A stretch of DNA of 64,000 bases from Branchiostoma floridae (taxonomy: Eukaryota > Chordata > Leptocardii > Amphioxiformes > Branchiostomatidae), in NCBI RefSeq assembly GCF_000003815.2, contig NC_049985.1, forward strand, positions 2,612,970 through 2,676,969. The letters are read 5' to 3'. Position numbers and translations under genes: made by a program. The number at the start of each line of letters is the position of its first letter. Position 1 is the first letter of the stretch. The notes beneath the pieces were generated by a model that was given only the letters and a program-made list of their open reading frames with translations, did not search any database and was not told the DNA's origin. This document shows, one piece after another, positions 12,590-23,004 of this stretch.

Positions 12590-13262
12590 CCGACTCAGTC
12601 TATTGAAAACTTTTATATCAGCCTTATACATCCTCTCCGGCTTGACAGTCGGCCCATTCAACTTGTAACGAGTGCTTTCGTGATTTCATTTTCCTTTGTA
12701 CGTCATCCACAAATTATGCAATAAATGTCGGGATGACTTCTAATATCAAAAGAAGCCATCGACGCCTCACAATGCCGGCCAAAGTACCCCCTGCTTTCAT
12801 CTCCTAAATTCGGGATTTTATTTCCGCAGAGGAACAAAAAGGAGGGCGCACAAATGTTCCCCTGTCTGCCTGTCCCATAAATGTATGTCTGAAATCAAAT
12901 CTGTTGAATTGGATCTGCCGAGGCAATCACACAAAGAGCTCTTTCTTCCCCCGGTGGTAAATATATCCCACTCTCCAAGCTCGCTAATGGAGCCCAGCAT
13001 TTAGACTTCTTAATGTTTCTTCCTAATGCAATGCAAATAACACACAATGAAACAGAATCTCCGGCAAATGGAAAGCTCACAAAAGCGGGGCAACTGGAGC
13101 TCGCAAAAACACCCCGCACTAAGCCGCTTGGCCGGAACACTTCGGGGTTTGCTAATTACCCTCGCAGATGGAATACAAACATGCATCCGGATACTTTTCC
13201 TGGTCAAATGAATTCTTACATCTGTGGGAAAAAACTGCACACTTTGGGAGCAGTTGTCAATG
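12590..13262. promoter_or_regulatory. Candidate conserved noncoding block 6
   Basis: Unique block with CpG and motif-like words cctttgt (Sox/TCF), aaattatgcaataaatg (POU/homeodomain) and tttatttccg. Several short chance frames cross it on both strands. The last 60 bp (from about 13200) are the founder-like copy of the tandem array that follows. Confidence 0.35.
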
Positions 13263-14030
13263 CTTGAGTATGGTACAAGTGTAATACTAAGGAGAGAGCC
13301 TCTGAGCTATATCTGCTATATGTGGAGACTTCGTCAGTCTAATAAATGAAATCCCAAAACGAGAGTATTCTTGGTTAAATGAATTTTTATGTCTGTGGGG
13401 AAAATTGAACACTTCAGGAACAGTTGTCAATACTCAACCATTGTAGAATGCTGTGGTACAACTACAAATGTAATACTCGGGAGAGAGCCTGAGTAATTTC
13501 TGTTCTTTGTGCAGACTTCTTTAGTCTTAACAGATGAAGTCCAAAAACATGCAGCATACAGATAGAAATGAATTCTAACGTCTTCAGAAAATATTTCTAT
13601 TAAGTTTTAAGAATAGAGTCACGAAGCAAATCATTAATGTCAATACTTCTGTTGTGATGATGTTGTAATGTAGGGTGGGGATAACTTTCTGTGCTTTGAT
13701 TGAAGAGATTTCATCAATCTTCTTAACACAGATGGAATCTAAAAAAAACTACCTCCTGATACATTTGCTCATGAAAATGAATTTTTACATCTGCGAAAAA
13801 ATCTTAAAGTTCTAAGAATAGAGTATAAGCAAATGTCAATACTTCTGTTGTAGTACACTGTATAGAATAATGTGCGGTTGGAATTTCTTCAGTCTTCGTA
13901 ACACAGATCCTTGCACTGATGGAATCTTAAAACAGGCATTTGGATACTTTTTTTACTTGGAAATGAATTTTTACATCTGTGAGAAAAAATCTAATACTTA
14001 TCTTATGAATCAGATGTCAGTACTGCTCCT
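13200..14030. repeat. Five-copy decaying tandem array, period about 189 bp
   Basis: The anchor atgaattcttacatctg, with variants, occurs at 13208, 13379, 13568, 13777 and 13963, giving spacings of 171, 189, 209 and 186 bp. Shared follow-on words include gttgtcaatactt, gagagagcct and cttcgtcagtct-like forms. The first copy lies inside the edge of block 6. Confidence 0.8.
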
Positions 14031-14578
14031 ATTCTTATAATATAGTAGCCTTTGTGGGATTGGTGAGCAGTTGTGTGCAATGTTGCGTTTTCTTTTCTTT
14101 TCTTTCAATGTTGCAATTTCTTCCAATTCTGATCCCCCAGCTTTTGTTACAAATGATGGACAGGTCTTTGTCTCCTTTTAATCATGTCTTGAATTTTATC
14201 TCGAAATCTAAATCTAAATCAGAAAACAAATCAATACACACTCCCCTGGCTAGGATTTCCCCAAACAACAACAGACAGCTCTGCTTATCCTGTGTAATAT
14301 AAATCCTCCTTTTCGCATACAAATGACTGATTCTATCATCAACTATAATTGCGCACTTTGGATTCAGTATAGCTACATTACACTGCATTAATGCATGAGT
14401 ATAGCAAACTACTGAGATGAATTATTCCAAGGCAAATGGCAAATTGTACATGCCATGATCTCAACGGGATTCAGATAGGTCATGGATCTAACCTTTTATT
14501 ATTTCTACTACATTAGTTTATCTGGCAAAAAAAATGTAACTTTTTTTCACACATACAAAAATAAATAAATAAAATTAA

Positions 14579-14905
14579 ATAAATATTTCAATTCCAATGG
14601 CAAAGCAATACTGGAAATTACACATCTCCAAATCCTTCCACTGTCCAGTCTAAACTTTCTTGGGTGAATTGTTCCACTAGCCGTGAAAGGAGACAAGTTG
14701 GTACCTTTTTGCCCCACTAACCCCATATTGCCTGTTTTGTTCGAACACATTTATACAAACAAATATTTCAATTCCAATGGCAAGGCAATACTGGAAACTG
14801 AATAGTTACAAATCACTTTCTTGTTCCACTAGCTGTGAAGAAAGGAGACAACTTGGCACCTTTTTGCCCCACTAACCCCAGATTGCCTGTTTTGTTCGAA
14901 CTCAT
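14579..14905. repeat. Two-copy tandem duplication, period 180 bp
   Basis: The word aaatatttcaattccaatgg occurs at 14581 and 14761. Both copies end with acctttttgccccactaacc and cctgttttgttcgaac. Identity is high, so this is a fairly recent event. Confidence 0.9.
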
Positions 14906-15949
14906 CTGTGAAAAACAAGGCCATAAAATGCTGTGAAGAGGGCCGATGGCTGATACCGCTCGGCACACCCTGGCACGAGGGTGCTATAACCAACACTGGC
15001 ATTTATATGGCTACTCAAACACAATTGTCATTACATTCCTCACCAACAAATCACACTGCCTTAGAAACCAGAACTACTGAAAACGAAAAAAAAGAAAGGT
15101 AGAAATAAGTGAATAAAAAGCAGCAACAGACTGCCGACAAATGTTTGAGTCCAATTATTTAATAGACACAGTCTAATGTCAAATTGGAAATTTCCTGATT
15201 TCAAATGAGCTATCTGCTCTGTTGAATCTATTGATTAATGGAAAGATTACCAAATAACGAAATGACTGCATGCAGAGAGCTACCAGTCTGCATTAAAGAA
15301 CAATAACATTTCGAGAAATTTACTATGCATAAAGAATAATTTGTAAAGAAATTGTACAATTGTACAATTAAAGCATACAATTGTTGATATTGTCCATTTG
15401 CTCATTTTTCTCTTATCTACACTGGCAAATAAAAGCTGTGAAAATCTATCCGATCACACTCGCGCCTGGCACCAAAGTGTCTACCCCAGACGGTATGGGC
15501 GACTCCCCCTATCCCAGCTTTCACACCCCACAAAACTGTTCCCATTGTGGACAGATGACAATTGTAATGACCAATGGTAGAAATACAAATACATGCCACT
15601 GTTGATAGGGGTGGGTAATTTCCTTAATGGTGTGTTTATCACTTACCACCTTAATGTTATCCCACTACCCAAACTGGCTGTCTCAAAATAAAGATAAAAA
15701 CTTCTTTCTCGTAAGAAATATACAAATGATGGTATTTTCTACAATTGTGGTTGAATAAATTAGACAGATGTCTTGGAGGTGACAGATGTTTAAACTATTG
15801 CAGACTACACCTTCATGGCTGAAACGTTTATTCTAAACTAAAGTCAATTCTTCCAGGTCACTAGACCCTATGTATGCATGCAAAGTGGGCTCTTGAAAAA
15901 TACAACGCCCAAAATTGTTTGGCACAGGAGCATTATCTGTTATCACAAT
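14906..15949. other. Intronic sequence without recognised features
   Basis: Short chance frames occur on both strands around 15381-15605, without domains. The remainder is AT-rich with a small ttgtacaa repeat at 15352-15370. Confidence 0.5.
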
Positions 15950-17430
15950 TGTAGGAATTATTCTGAGAAACGGGGCTTTCAACCAGCGGGGACAGGAAAA
16001 TTGCAGCGATTGTGGGGGTTACCCCTGTTCTAGTCCCCAATTTTGTCTTCAAAGCCTCACGAAACCTTTCTACAAACACTTCAAGCCAACCGCGGAGAAA
16101 GGAATCGAATAAATAACAAAAGAAGCGAGCCCGAGGACGAATCGTCACAGCTCTTTTCAATCGGGTGGCATTTGAGGTCGTTGGTGAATTATTATCGTTC
16201 GCAATTAGAGACTGCGTCCATTTTCTGGGCGGCGCACTTGGAAAAACAAACCGCCTGTGAAGCTTTTAGCCTAGTGAATTTAGCCAGAAAAAAGGCATGC
16301 TAATTCTAAAACACGAGGTATAGATGATGGCAAGGCCATGGAAGTTTTTCTTGCTACGCGTACGGAGCAAATACGGCAATCCACACGTCAAATATACACT
16401 TCGGCCCAGGACGTATTACACTCAGAGCCGGTCGCGAACACGGGACAATTTTCCAATGGAGTGACCCAAATACTTCTCTTGATGCATAGCTACCGGAACA
16501 ATTCCGAGCGGAATTTTATTGACCGTCGACCAGAAACATTTCTAGCATTCAAATGTAGAAAACAACTTTCTTTTTTATCATTGAACTGACGTTTACAGAC
16601 AAAAAGTTGGACCGTGGAGGTGCGTTCGTCTTAAATCGTCTACGTGAAGTTTCATTCAAGGATTTTCGTAGCAGCTTGTGCCCGTGGCCCGTAGATTATG
16701 GTGAAGTGAACGATAACAAGCTCTATAAGAGAAACACTAACACACACACGAGTCGTGTGGATGGTAGGAAATGAGGAGAAATGGACGTTTGTTATGACTG
16801 TATACAAACAGCACTCATGAGAACAGTGCCGACCGGCGGTGTCACCCACACACACACCGGCCAGCGACGGGACATATTTTATAGCGCTACTGATCTCTCT
16901 CGGCTGGAGCATTAATGCATGAAAAATAGAGTCCAGATGTTCCAAAGAGGTCGAAATTCCTTCTCTTGAAAGAATAATAACTTAAAATAACTAACACTTA
17001 TTTTGACAGACGTAAGAATTGTTTCGGGTGTTTTTGATGTCAGTTATTGAAGCGCGCGGACGACGGAAAAGACGACAAGACCTTTTCATATCAAAATCAA
17101 CCACATTGTATCCCCGTTAATTTCTAGGAGTTTGCTTTCTTTGATATCGGCAGATAAATATAGCATTATTGTCACTTGACATTTCAAGAGCATACGTAGA
17201 AAAACATTTGTATTCATAAAGCTGTACAATTCGCTCGTCGTAATTTATGACAAAATCGACATAAAATCCGGCCCGTTATCACGGACACAAAACTTTTTAC
17301 ACCGCGGTCTGTTGACGCTAACGCCGTATTTTACGATCTTCCATTGAACCAGAAACGGCGAGTACAATAGCGTCAAGTTCACGTAACATAAATCACGTGG
17401 AAACACAAACACCTGTGCGGTGCAGGTTCA
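15950..17430. promoter_or_regulatory. Candidate conserved noncoding block 7, nearest to exon 2
   Basis: A 1.5-kb run of unique, CpG-containing sequence just inside Dach intron 2. Motif-like words include agcattaatgcatgaaa near 16907 and cacgtggaa near 17396 (E-box). Frames at 16043-16303, 16338-16589 and 16652-16945 are open but show no conserved protein character. Its position next to the 5' exons makes it the strongest intronic enhancer candidate here. This is inference. Confidence 0.35.
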
Positions 17431-17464
17431 CGTTCTACCTTGTTGCTTCTAAACGTTGGTGTTA

Positions 17465-17640
17465 TTCACTATAAGTATAACAGAAAAGCGAGAAGAAGTT
17501 GAATTTATCCAGCAATTCTAAATAGTCTGATAAGTTTTGTATCTTTATCTGTTAACTGTATCTTTTCAATATGTCTTGTATGTCTGTACTTAGCCCGGTG
17601 TGACAAAAATGTGCAATAAAGGTCTTCATCATAATTATTT
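17465..17640 (+). mobile_element. LINE 3' end, copy 1
   Basis: Contains agcgagaagaag, cttgtatgtctgtacttagcccgg and gcaataaaggtcttcat, in the same order as the tails at 34735 and 51810. The other copies end in attc repeats, typical of a target-primed non-LTR retrotransposon tail. Here the tail ends in tcatcataatta. Only about 23 bp separate it from the Dach exon 2 splice donor. Confidence 0.7.
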
Positions 17641-17663
17641 TTCTCTCGGTCTCTCTCTCTTAC

Positions 17664-17920
17664 CTGGAATTTGTGCAGTCTTCGTACAGGACGTCGAACT
17701 CCTCCTTGCTGAGGAGCTTGCAGCGGTTGACGCCCGGCTGGATCGCGCCGAGGCCCCGAAGGATCCGTACCTGCTCCACGTTGCAGACCACGGGGGTGAT
17801 GTCCAGGCGCTTGAGCTTGGTGTACACCGTGTGCAGGCCGCCGACGAGGTGCTTCAGGAACAGGTCGAAGGCTTGCGGAAGGCAGATCACTTCTCTCCCG
17901 TCCACGGTGAAGGCTGCGAC
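17664..17920 (-). CDS. Dach: Dachshund homologue, coding exon 2 (DACH box N / Ski-Sno-Dac domain)
   Basis: Encodes most of the conserved N-terminal DACH box, a winged-helix-like Ski/Sno/Dac fold that binds DNA and partner proteins. The frame runs VAAFTVDGREVICLPQAF, then DLFLKHLVGGLHTVYTKLKR, then ITPVVCNVEQVRILRGLGAI, then QPGVNRCKLLSKEEFDVLYE and DCTNS. This is nearly identical to vertebrate DACH1/2. The acceptor is ttttctag before gtcgcagcc and the donor is ccag followed by gtaagag. The exon enters in phase 0 and leaves after two bases of a codon (257 bp). It joins exon 1 across a 306-bp intron. Dach proteins are nuclear cofactors acting with Six and Eya. The rest of the protein (linker and C-terminal DACH box) lies outside the window or is unrecognised. 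Confidence 0.97.
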
Positions 17921-18226
17921 CTAGAAAACGACAGAAAAGACGATCAAGATTTTAAGTTTTTAGAGGGATGAGCTTTCTGAGAAGACCAGACTTTTTGATA
18001 GAAATATTCGTGTTTTGTTATGTTTCTTGGGTTGTAATTCTTTCGCACGCCGCAAGGCACGAACTTGACTTTCACGACAAGAAGACAATCAGACAAAAGT
18101 GAGAACAAAAATATATGCGCAAATAATGACTCTGAATAAAAGAAACATTTGACAACCGATTGGCAAAGAACTAGGAGGTTTAAGATTTAGAAATAGAGGG
18201 AAGTTGTGTTGGTGTGAAGTTCGTAC
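17921..18226 (-). other. Dach: Dach intron 1
   Basis: A 306-bp GT-AG intron: the donor gtacga follows the AAG codon of exon 1, and the acceptor ttttctag precedes exon 2. It is phase 0. The pyrimidine tract next to the acceptor is tcttttctgtcgttttctag. No repeats inside. Confidence 0.93.
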
Positions 18227-18409
18227 CTTGGCGCCCCTATAGTCGATCATCCTGCAGACGTTGTTGGCCGGCGTGTTCTCGGCGGGCGGAGGCGTGCTGT
18301 ACGCCGGCTTGTCCAGTTTGAAGAGCCCGAGCGGGGAGGCCACTTGTGGCGGGCTCAGCCCGTGACCATGCCCGGGCGAGGGGAGAGGAGGGCTCGGCTG
18401 CGTTGCCAT
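18227..18409 (-). CDS. Dach: Dachshund homologue, coding exon 1 (N terminus)
   Basis: Sixty-one codons from ATG at 18409. A short proline-rich leader (MATQPSPPLPSPGHGHG) is followed by KPAYSTPPPAENTPANN and CRMIDYRGAK. The second part matches the vertebrate DACH segment just before the DACH box (KPVYSTPSPVENTPQNN, then a CKMVDLRGAK-like run). This ATG is the first in frame: the frame stays open upstream to about 18775 but contains no other ATG, only a GTG. Its Kozak context has C at -3 and G at +4, so it is not strong. The leader lacks the long Gly/Ser/Ala runs of vertebrate DACH1. A non-ATG start or an upstream spliced exon cannot be excluded. Confidence 0.93.
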
Positions 18410-18830
18410 CGGCGTCCCGGGGAAAGTCTCACAGGGCGAGCGGTCGCTTGAAACACGATAATATCCGTGAAAAAGCAGCTGTGCTCGCGGGCGAACACAA
18501 CTGACTGAACCCCTGCTACGTACGGGACGGCCCGTACGAGGATCGGTCTCCGAGTTGTGTGTTCCCTTCGAAGAAAACAGTTCAAATCCGCCGCTGGGAG
18601 AGTCCGTAGCGTTCGCAGGCTCACGTGGCGGCGTCGACGTCAAGGTGTGGACGCAGGTGACGCTCGTTCGGCGGACGTAACGTCGCTTGAAGGCGGCGCC
18701 AGGACGGAGAGGGTAGAGACGAGAGAACGTACACACTCGCACGCGGCGCAAACACTTCCAACTCGCATGGGTCACAGCTGAGTGAGGGGGCGGGGCTTAC
18801 GCGCCAACTAAATACTCCGGTTCACTTGCA
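18410..18830 (-). promoter_or_regulatory. Dach: Dach 5' leader and putative promoter
   Basis: GC- and CpG-rich, island-like sequence directly upstream of the Dach ATG. A GC box (gggggcggggc on the plus strand) lies at about 18784-18797. A TATA-like TATTTA on the minus strand (18809-18814) lies just upstream of it, which would put a start site near 18780. The open frame through the leader is not evidence of protein, because its only start is a GTG. Transcription start is inferred, not seen. Confidence 0.5.
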
Positions 18831-19029
18831 CAAAAATAACAACGATTTCTTTTCCTCATACCTGCCACAAAATTAGCACAAAAGGTAGTCCTCTTTCTTT
18901 CAACATCTTATCTAGAATTTTTTACACCAATTCCTATCACTACATAGCTTTTAAACTAATGCGTTTGTAGTTTTGAATGAAACATAACAAAGAAATTCAA
19001 ACCAAAACGCTGTATTAGATAAGCCCAAA

Positions 19030-19720
19030 CATCACTGTTTGGGGCTCTGCTCCAACCGGCAATACTCTAACAATCGCAATGACAGAATTTCTGCCATTGC
19101 TGATTGGCGGGTTGCATTAACGCTCAGTTCTGATTGAAGGATTGCTGCAGGCCTGCCTTTTATAGGACGGATAGTCAATGTACCGTAGCTTCTTTCAACA
19201 TATTCTGGCGCTGAGAGAGATATATACATATAGCTACACGCACGCATCGAAGTGTAGGGGTTTAACAGTTTCTCAATGCGTAGCAGTGATCATACAAATG
19301 TATTTCTTTCTTTCCGCGCGTTGTGTATAAAGTAGAATAGAAGGTTTCGCGCTGTAGTCTATCAAAGAAATCAGGCTCTAAATATGTGGCGGCGGCAGCT
19401 GTCCGAATCATTATTCAGTCATCCATTCCTCGCGTCCGCTGCGGACGGGAATGTTTTTATATGCTGTATTTTTTATTATTCATTTCTTTTGAGGTAATTT
19501 CGCGGATTATTGTGGGCATTTATCGGCGCGCGTGTTGAGGGCGATACGGACTCGGCGCGTCAGCGGCGCGGGACAAGCGGCTTGATTCTTTCCTGTTTTT
19601 GACCGGATCTACTTTGAAGTGTGTCGGATGTGACGATGGCGGGAAGGAGCTTGCCCGTGACAGATTAAACGGGAAAAATCTATATAAATAAGCAGGCATC
19701 CTATCTGAAGAAACCATAAT
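19030..19720. promoter_or_regulatory. Candidate upstream regulatory block 8
   Basis: First unique CpG-rich block upstream of the Dach promoter (about 0.25 to 0.9 kb). It contains tcattattcagtcatcc, tttttattattcatttc and cggcgcgcg words. Chance frames only. Given its position it is probably promoter-proximal regulatory DNA; inference. Confidence 0.35.
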
Positions 19721-20029
19721 GCTGAAGGCGACAAATTGTGCATTGAAGTAAAAGATGGGAACAATCCGACACATTTCTCAGTTTGTAGTTTTGTATAAAC
19801 CTTTGATGGTCTCAGTAAGCAATTACATTAAAACTTTACACAGATGTGAAACTTAAGACATTTTTTATTCAAATTAATATTTACTAATTCCTATTCTATT
19901 TTTGCATCTCGGTAGTTTTTCTAAACTAGAAAAAAATCTCTTTCAACTTTTCATGTCCTTTCTGTACATTACATTTAATGTAGGTTTAAATGTTGACCTA
20001 AAATAGAAACTACAAGTGTATTATGCTTT

Positions 20030-20720
20030 CAGTTTCCCTTCCGCCTAACTTAAAGACTCAGAGGGCGTTTGTGAATAGAGTTATGTGCGAATCACCCTTT
20101 ACCCTTCAGCGGTTATCCTTCGATTCGCCCCGTCAGAAGTCTAACGGATTTCTCTCTCCAAAACATTTAATAATCTCTGCATTTACGGAGGAAAGTTTCG
20201 ATAAATCTCCATCAGCTCCCGATCCTGTCTGCGTCCCGGGGTTGGTGAATTATTGATGGGAATATTATAAACCATTAGAGTACATAAATACTGCATACTC
20301 CCATTCCCCAGCGCGCGGCACCGCAAAAACCGTCCGTCTCTCCCTGTGATATTATCTTCTTTCACAATCTCTAGGTCATTGAACAACTAAGAAGAGATAT
20401 AATAACGGTTACTCCGACAATAAAGAACGCATTTAAAGGAAGGAAATGAAAGATTACGTGTGAGTTGCTATGGGGAGATGATGAGGGAGAAAGGCCTGCA
20501 TATGTATTGATTGTTTCAGTGATTCAAGAAAAGGCCTTTAATGGACGCAAAGCCAATTTTCAGGAGTGGTTTCGACTATTTTGGCAGCCCATCGAATTTC
20601 TGAGAATCGACCGTCGAGGAATTAGGGCACGCAGGAACAACTGTATCAAAAATACGTTAACTCAGAAAGTCAAATACAGGGGAATATGCGTACCGGATGC
20701 GCTTTAGGGACAGAAAAGTA
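20030..20720. promoter_or_regulatory. Candidate upstream regulatory block 9
   Basis: Unique block with ggttggtgaattattgatgg near 20239, which carries homeodomain-like ATTATTGAT, and further CpG-containing words. The plus-strand frames 20023-20256 and 20465-20707 have no recognisable domain. Regulatory role inferred from texture and position. Confidence 0.3.
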
Positions 20721-21613
20721 CAATTTAAAGTTGATATATAGATTTTTAGATGTAGAATTGTCGGGGAGGAAAGGCAAGAGTATTTCAGTGGTGTTCGGGT
20801 CGGAGTAGAAATGAGAAATGAGCGTAAGTAATGGTCTTTGACAGTCGCAATTCAGTTAGTCATAATTGGTTAGCTGGGAGAGAAGAGAGGACAGTTTAGG
20901 AAATGGGGGCAAAACATATCGGTCAATCGTAAAGGCATAGGAATTATGCGATTCTCTTTTGTCAAATGTTTCGCTCTTTCGCGCGTTTTATTTCTGCTAT
21001 ACAAATAATGATGATTTCTGTTTTCAACGTTTGACGGAAATATTTTCTTTTGTCTTTCTAAAACCTTATTGGTTTTATAGGCACATATTGGAAAGGCAAA
21101 TAGTCATAATGTACTTATTTCATCTGTTCTGGCCTGAAACTGATAGGGGTTGACAGTTGGAATGTGGCGCGTTTTTCCACTAGGGAGTTCAAATATGTGT
21201 GATATCTAGTTCATCCGTGGTCGTGGCATGCTTCATAATAGCGATCCTTGAATTTGAGTCTAGTTGAGGTTTTTAGGTTTCATGAATTTGAAAGAAAAAA
21301 GTCTATATTATCAATAGACCCGTCTTTTGTGGGGTTAGAAGTCGGGGTTTTGCCCTAGACACCCAGGGGTCACGGGGCACCGTCTGACCTACATAGATAA
21401 ATCTCTGCACATTTCGGTTCCAAAAATATTTCCTTTGTGCTAACGGTTATACCCGTGAGTATATACATATCTAATACTGACAATTAGCTGCTATCATGGT
21501 AGCTACACATACTAGGATTAGTAGGCATACCTTCCTTAGCGATCTTGATAGTGGGGACTATAACATTCGGTTCCTCAAAATGTTCTCTTTGAATCTTTTT
21601 AAGGATTGTTAAC
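20721..21613. other. Upstream flank, nothing recognised
   Basis: Mixed AT-rich sequence with no recognisable repeat, RNA or coding exon. Confidence 0.5.
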
Positions 21614-21624
21614 GTTACCTCCTT

Positions 21625-21862
21625 AATAGATATAATAATCACCAGGTGTATTTTGCCAGCCAGTAGGTACCCATTATGAGTAATGAGGCTGATTAACGTG
21701 GTCGAGGCACCTCCTCGAGCACGGGACCCCCGTTTTACGTCCCTCCCGGAAGACGATTTCGTGGAAAGCACTGTCCGGACCGTCGCGTTGCTTAACTTCC
21801 GAGATCGAGGGATCGGGTGTACCAACGCGCCACGCGGCCGTATCTTTACATACATCTGTGAA
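21625..21862 (-). mobile_element. 5S-rRNA-derived SINE with 11-bp target duplication
   Basis: On the minus strand, from about 21842 downward, the sequence follows 5S rRNA closely: tacggcc, gttggtacacccgatc, gatctcggaagttaagcaac and g-cgg-cc. This covers the 5S A-box region used as an internal Pol III promoter. Downstream it carries gggacgtaaaacggg and gtcccgtgctcgaggagg-like words seen in marine-animal SINEs. It is flanked by a perfect 11-bp direct repeat, gttacctcctt, at 21614-21624 and 21863-21873. A stand-alone 5S gene is excluded, because the second half diverges from 5S and a tail of about 100 bp follows. Confidence 0.85.
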
Positions 21863-21979
21863 GTTACCTCCTTGACTATATACATATTACAATGTAGTAC
21901 TGACGAGCGACTATGATGTTTATGTACATGTTATAGGAATACATACGTTTTTGGTATCTGCTCTAATCTAGACAGCAGA

Positions 21980-22170
21980 GGTCAATGAAGACAGATGTCG
22001 GGTTTATTCCGACTTTAATGGCTTTGATCGGTTTATATGAAAGACGGTTACTTTGCGAGATAAACGCATTATTCTCTGTCAGAGGAGCCAGTCCGTATCT
22101 GTTCGTGGCAGTCTCTCCTCATAAAAGTCACGCGCGGCGCCTCGTTTGTGGGATGGACAGGACTGTCTTT
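21980..22170. promoter_or_regulatory. Small candidate regulatory block
   Basis: About 190 bp of unique CpG-containing sequence including ggtttatatgaaagacgg and cgcggcgcctcg. The chance frame 21985-22197 has no domain. Confidence 0.2.
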
Positions 22171-22194
22171 GTCGTTTTACACTTGTACAGTCGT

Positions 22195-22450
22195 TAAAAA
22201 GTTTGAGTCCTGACCCCCAGTCGACCCTCACGGTATCGTAGTTTTCAAGCAGTTGTATACCGACTCAGTCTCACTGTTTTATGCGTGATTTTGTAAATCC
22301 TTTATTATCATTATTAGCTTATAGTAGCCGAAGAGTGAAAAGTTAGTGTCCTGACCCACAGTCGACCTGCATCATAATCTCCGAGCAGATGTACAACGGC
22401 TCAATGTCAGAGTTTTGTAAGTCTTTTGTAGTGATGGGAAAGTGAAAAAA
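22195..22450. repeat. Two-copy tandem repeat, period 140 bp
   Basis: The word gtcctgaccc starts copies at 22208 and 22348, followed in both by cagtcgacc, agcagntgta and gactc/ggctca words, ending at ttttgtaa. Confidence 0.75.
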
Positions 22451-22858
22451 GTGCGCTACTAAAAATATTATCAAGTCATTGCCCTGTAGTTTGTTGTATA
22501 GTATAGTATACTAGTATTATAGTAGTAGTAATTTAAAGTAGGCGAAAACTAAAGAAAAGAGGGTATACTCAAGACAATGTGTTCAGTGCTGTACATCTGT
22601 GCAGCTGAGCGTCGAAGCCTGCTGCCAGACTATTGTTCATCAGTTGTTTGGTTTGAGCATCAATTACTATAACCTCCTTAGTTTGAGAGAGGCTGCGCTG
22701 ATGAACGGATAAGAGAAAAACAGTGCATAAACTCTAAGCCAACTTGCTTCCAGCTTGCAAAATGCTTCCAGGCTGTGCTGTATCATCCGTCTGCCCTTGT
22801 CTATCTGTGTGAGAGAAGCCTCCGGTGTAATGATTGATGTAATCGCTACACCATTCGG

Positions 22859-22958
22859 NNNNNNNNNNNNNNNNNNNNNNNNNNNNNNNNNNNNNNNNNN
22901 NNNNNNNNNNNNNNNNNNNNNNNNNNNNNNNNNNNNNNNNNNNNNNNNNNNNNNNNNN
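22859..22958. other. Assembly gap of 100 N
   Basis: Exactly 100 N, probably a placeholder of unknown true length. The right flank runs straight into a tandem repeat array, a plausible reason for the break. Confidence 0.98.
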
Positions 22959-23004
22959 AACAAATAAGAGAAACCGCCATCTGTCCCAGCCATTCGTCAG
23001 TGTC

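Larger units (their letters stand above)
1..17663 (-). other. Dach: Dach intron 2 (5' part, open at the window edge)
   Basis: This stretch follows the splice donor of Dach exon 2 on the minus strand, so it is intronic unless the gene ends unusually early. Minus-strand reading frames here are short and show no Dach-like peptide: the proline- and arginine-rich segment that follows the DACH box in vertebrates and the C-terminal DACH-box coiled coil were both looked for by eye and not found. The sequence alternates AT-rich filler with CpG-containing unique blocks, short tandem duplications and MITEs, which are listed separately. Long introns at the 5' end are usual for Dach genes in other animals. 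Confidence 0.75.

Noticed and set aside
1-17600. Third Dach exon (proline/arginine-rich linker after the DACH box)
   Set aside because: No minus-strand peptide resembling the RPGRPPKR-type linker or the C-terminal DACH box was found by eye; a short, diverged exon could have been missed.
17600-17971. 123-codon plus-strand frame opposite Dach exon 2
   Set aside because: It starts at a GTG and is the complement of the conserved DACH-box exon; its peptide has no independent support.
18410-18775. N-terminal extension of Dach through the open leader
   Set aside because: The only in-frame start upstream is a GTG; the sequence is arginine/cysteine-rich, as expected of a translated GC-rich leader, and does not resemble known Dach N termini. 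Kept only as a test in the findings.
21775-21842. Genuine 5S rRNA gene
   Set aside because: Only the first half resembles 5S; the remainder diverges and the whole is framed by a target-site duplication, so it is a SINE.
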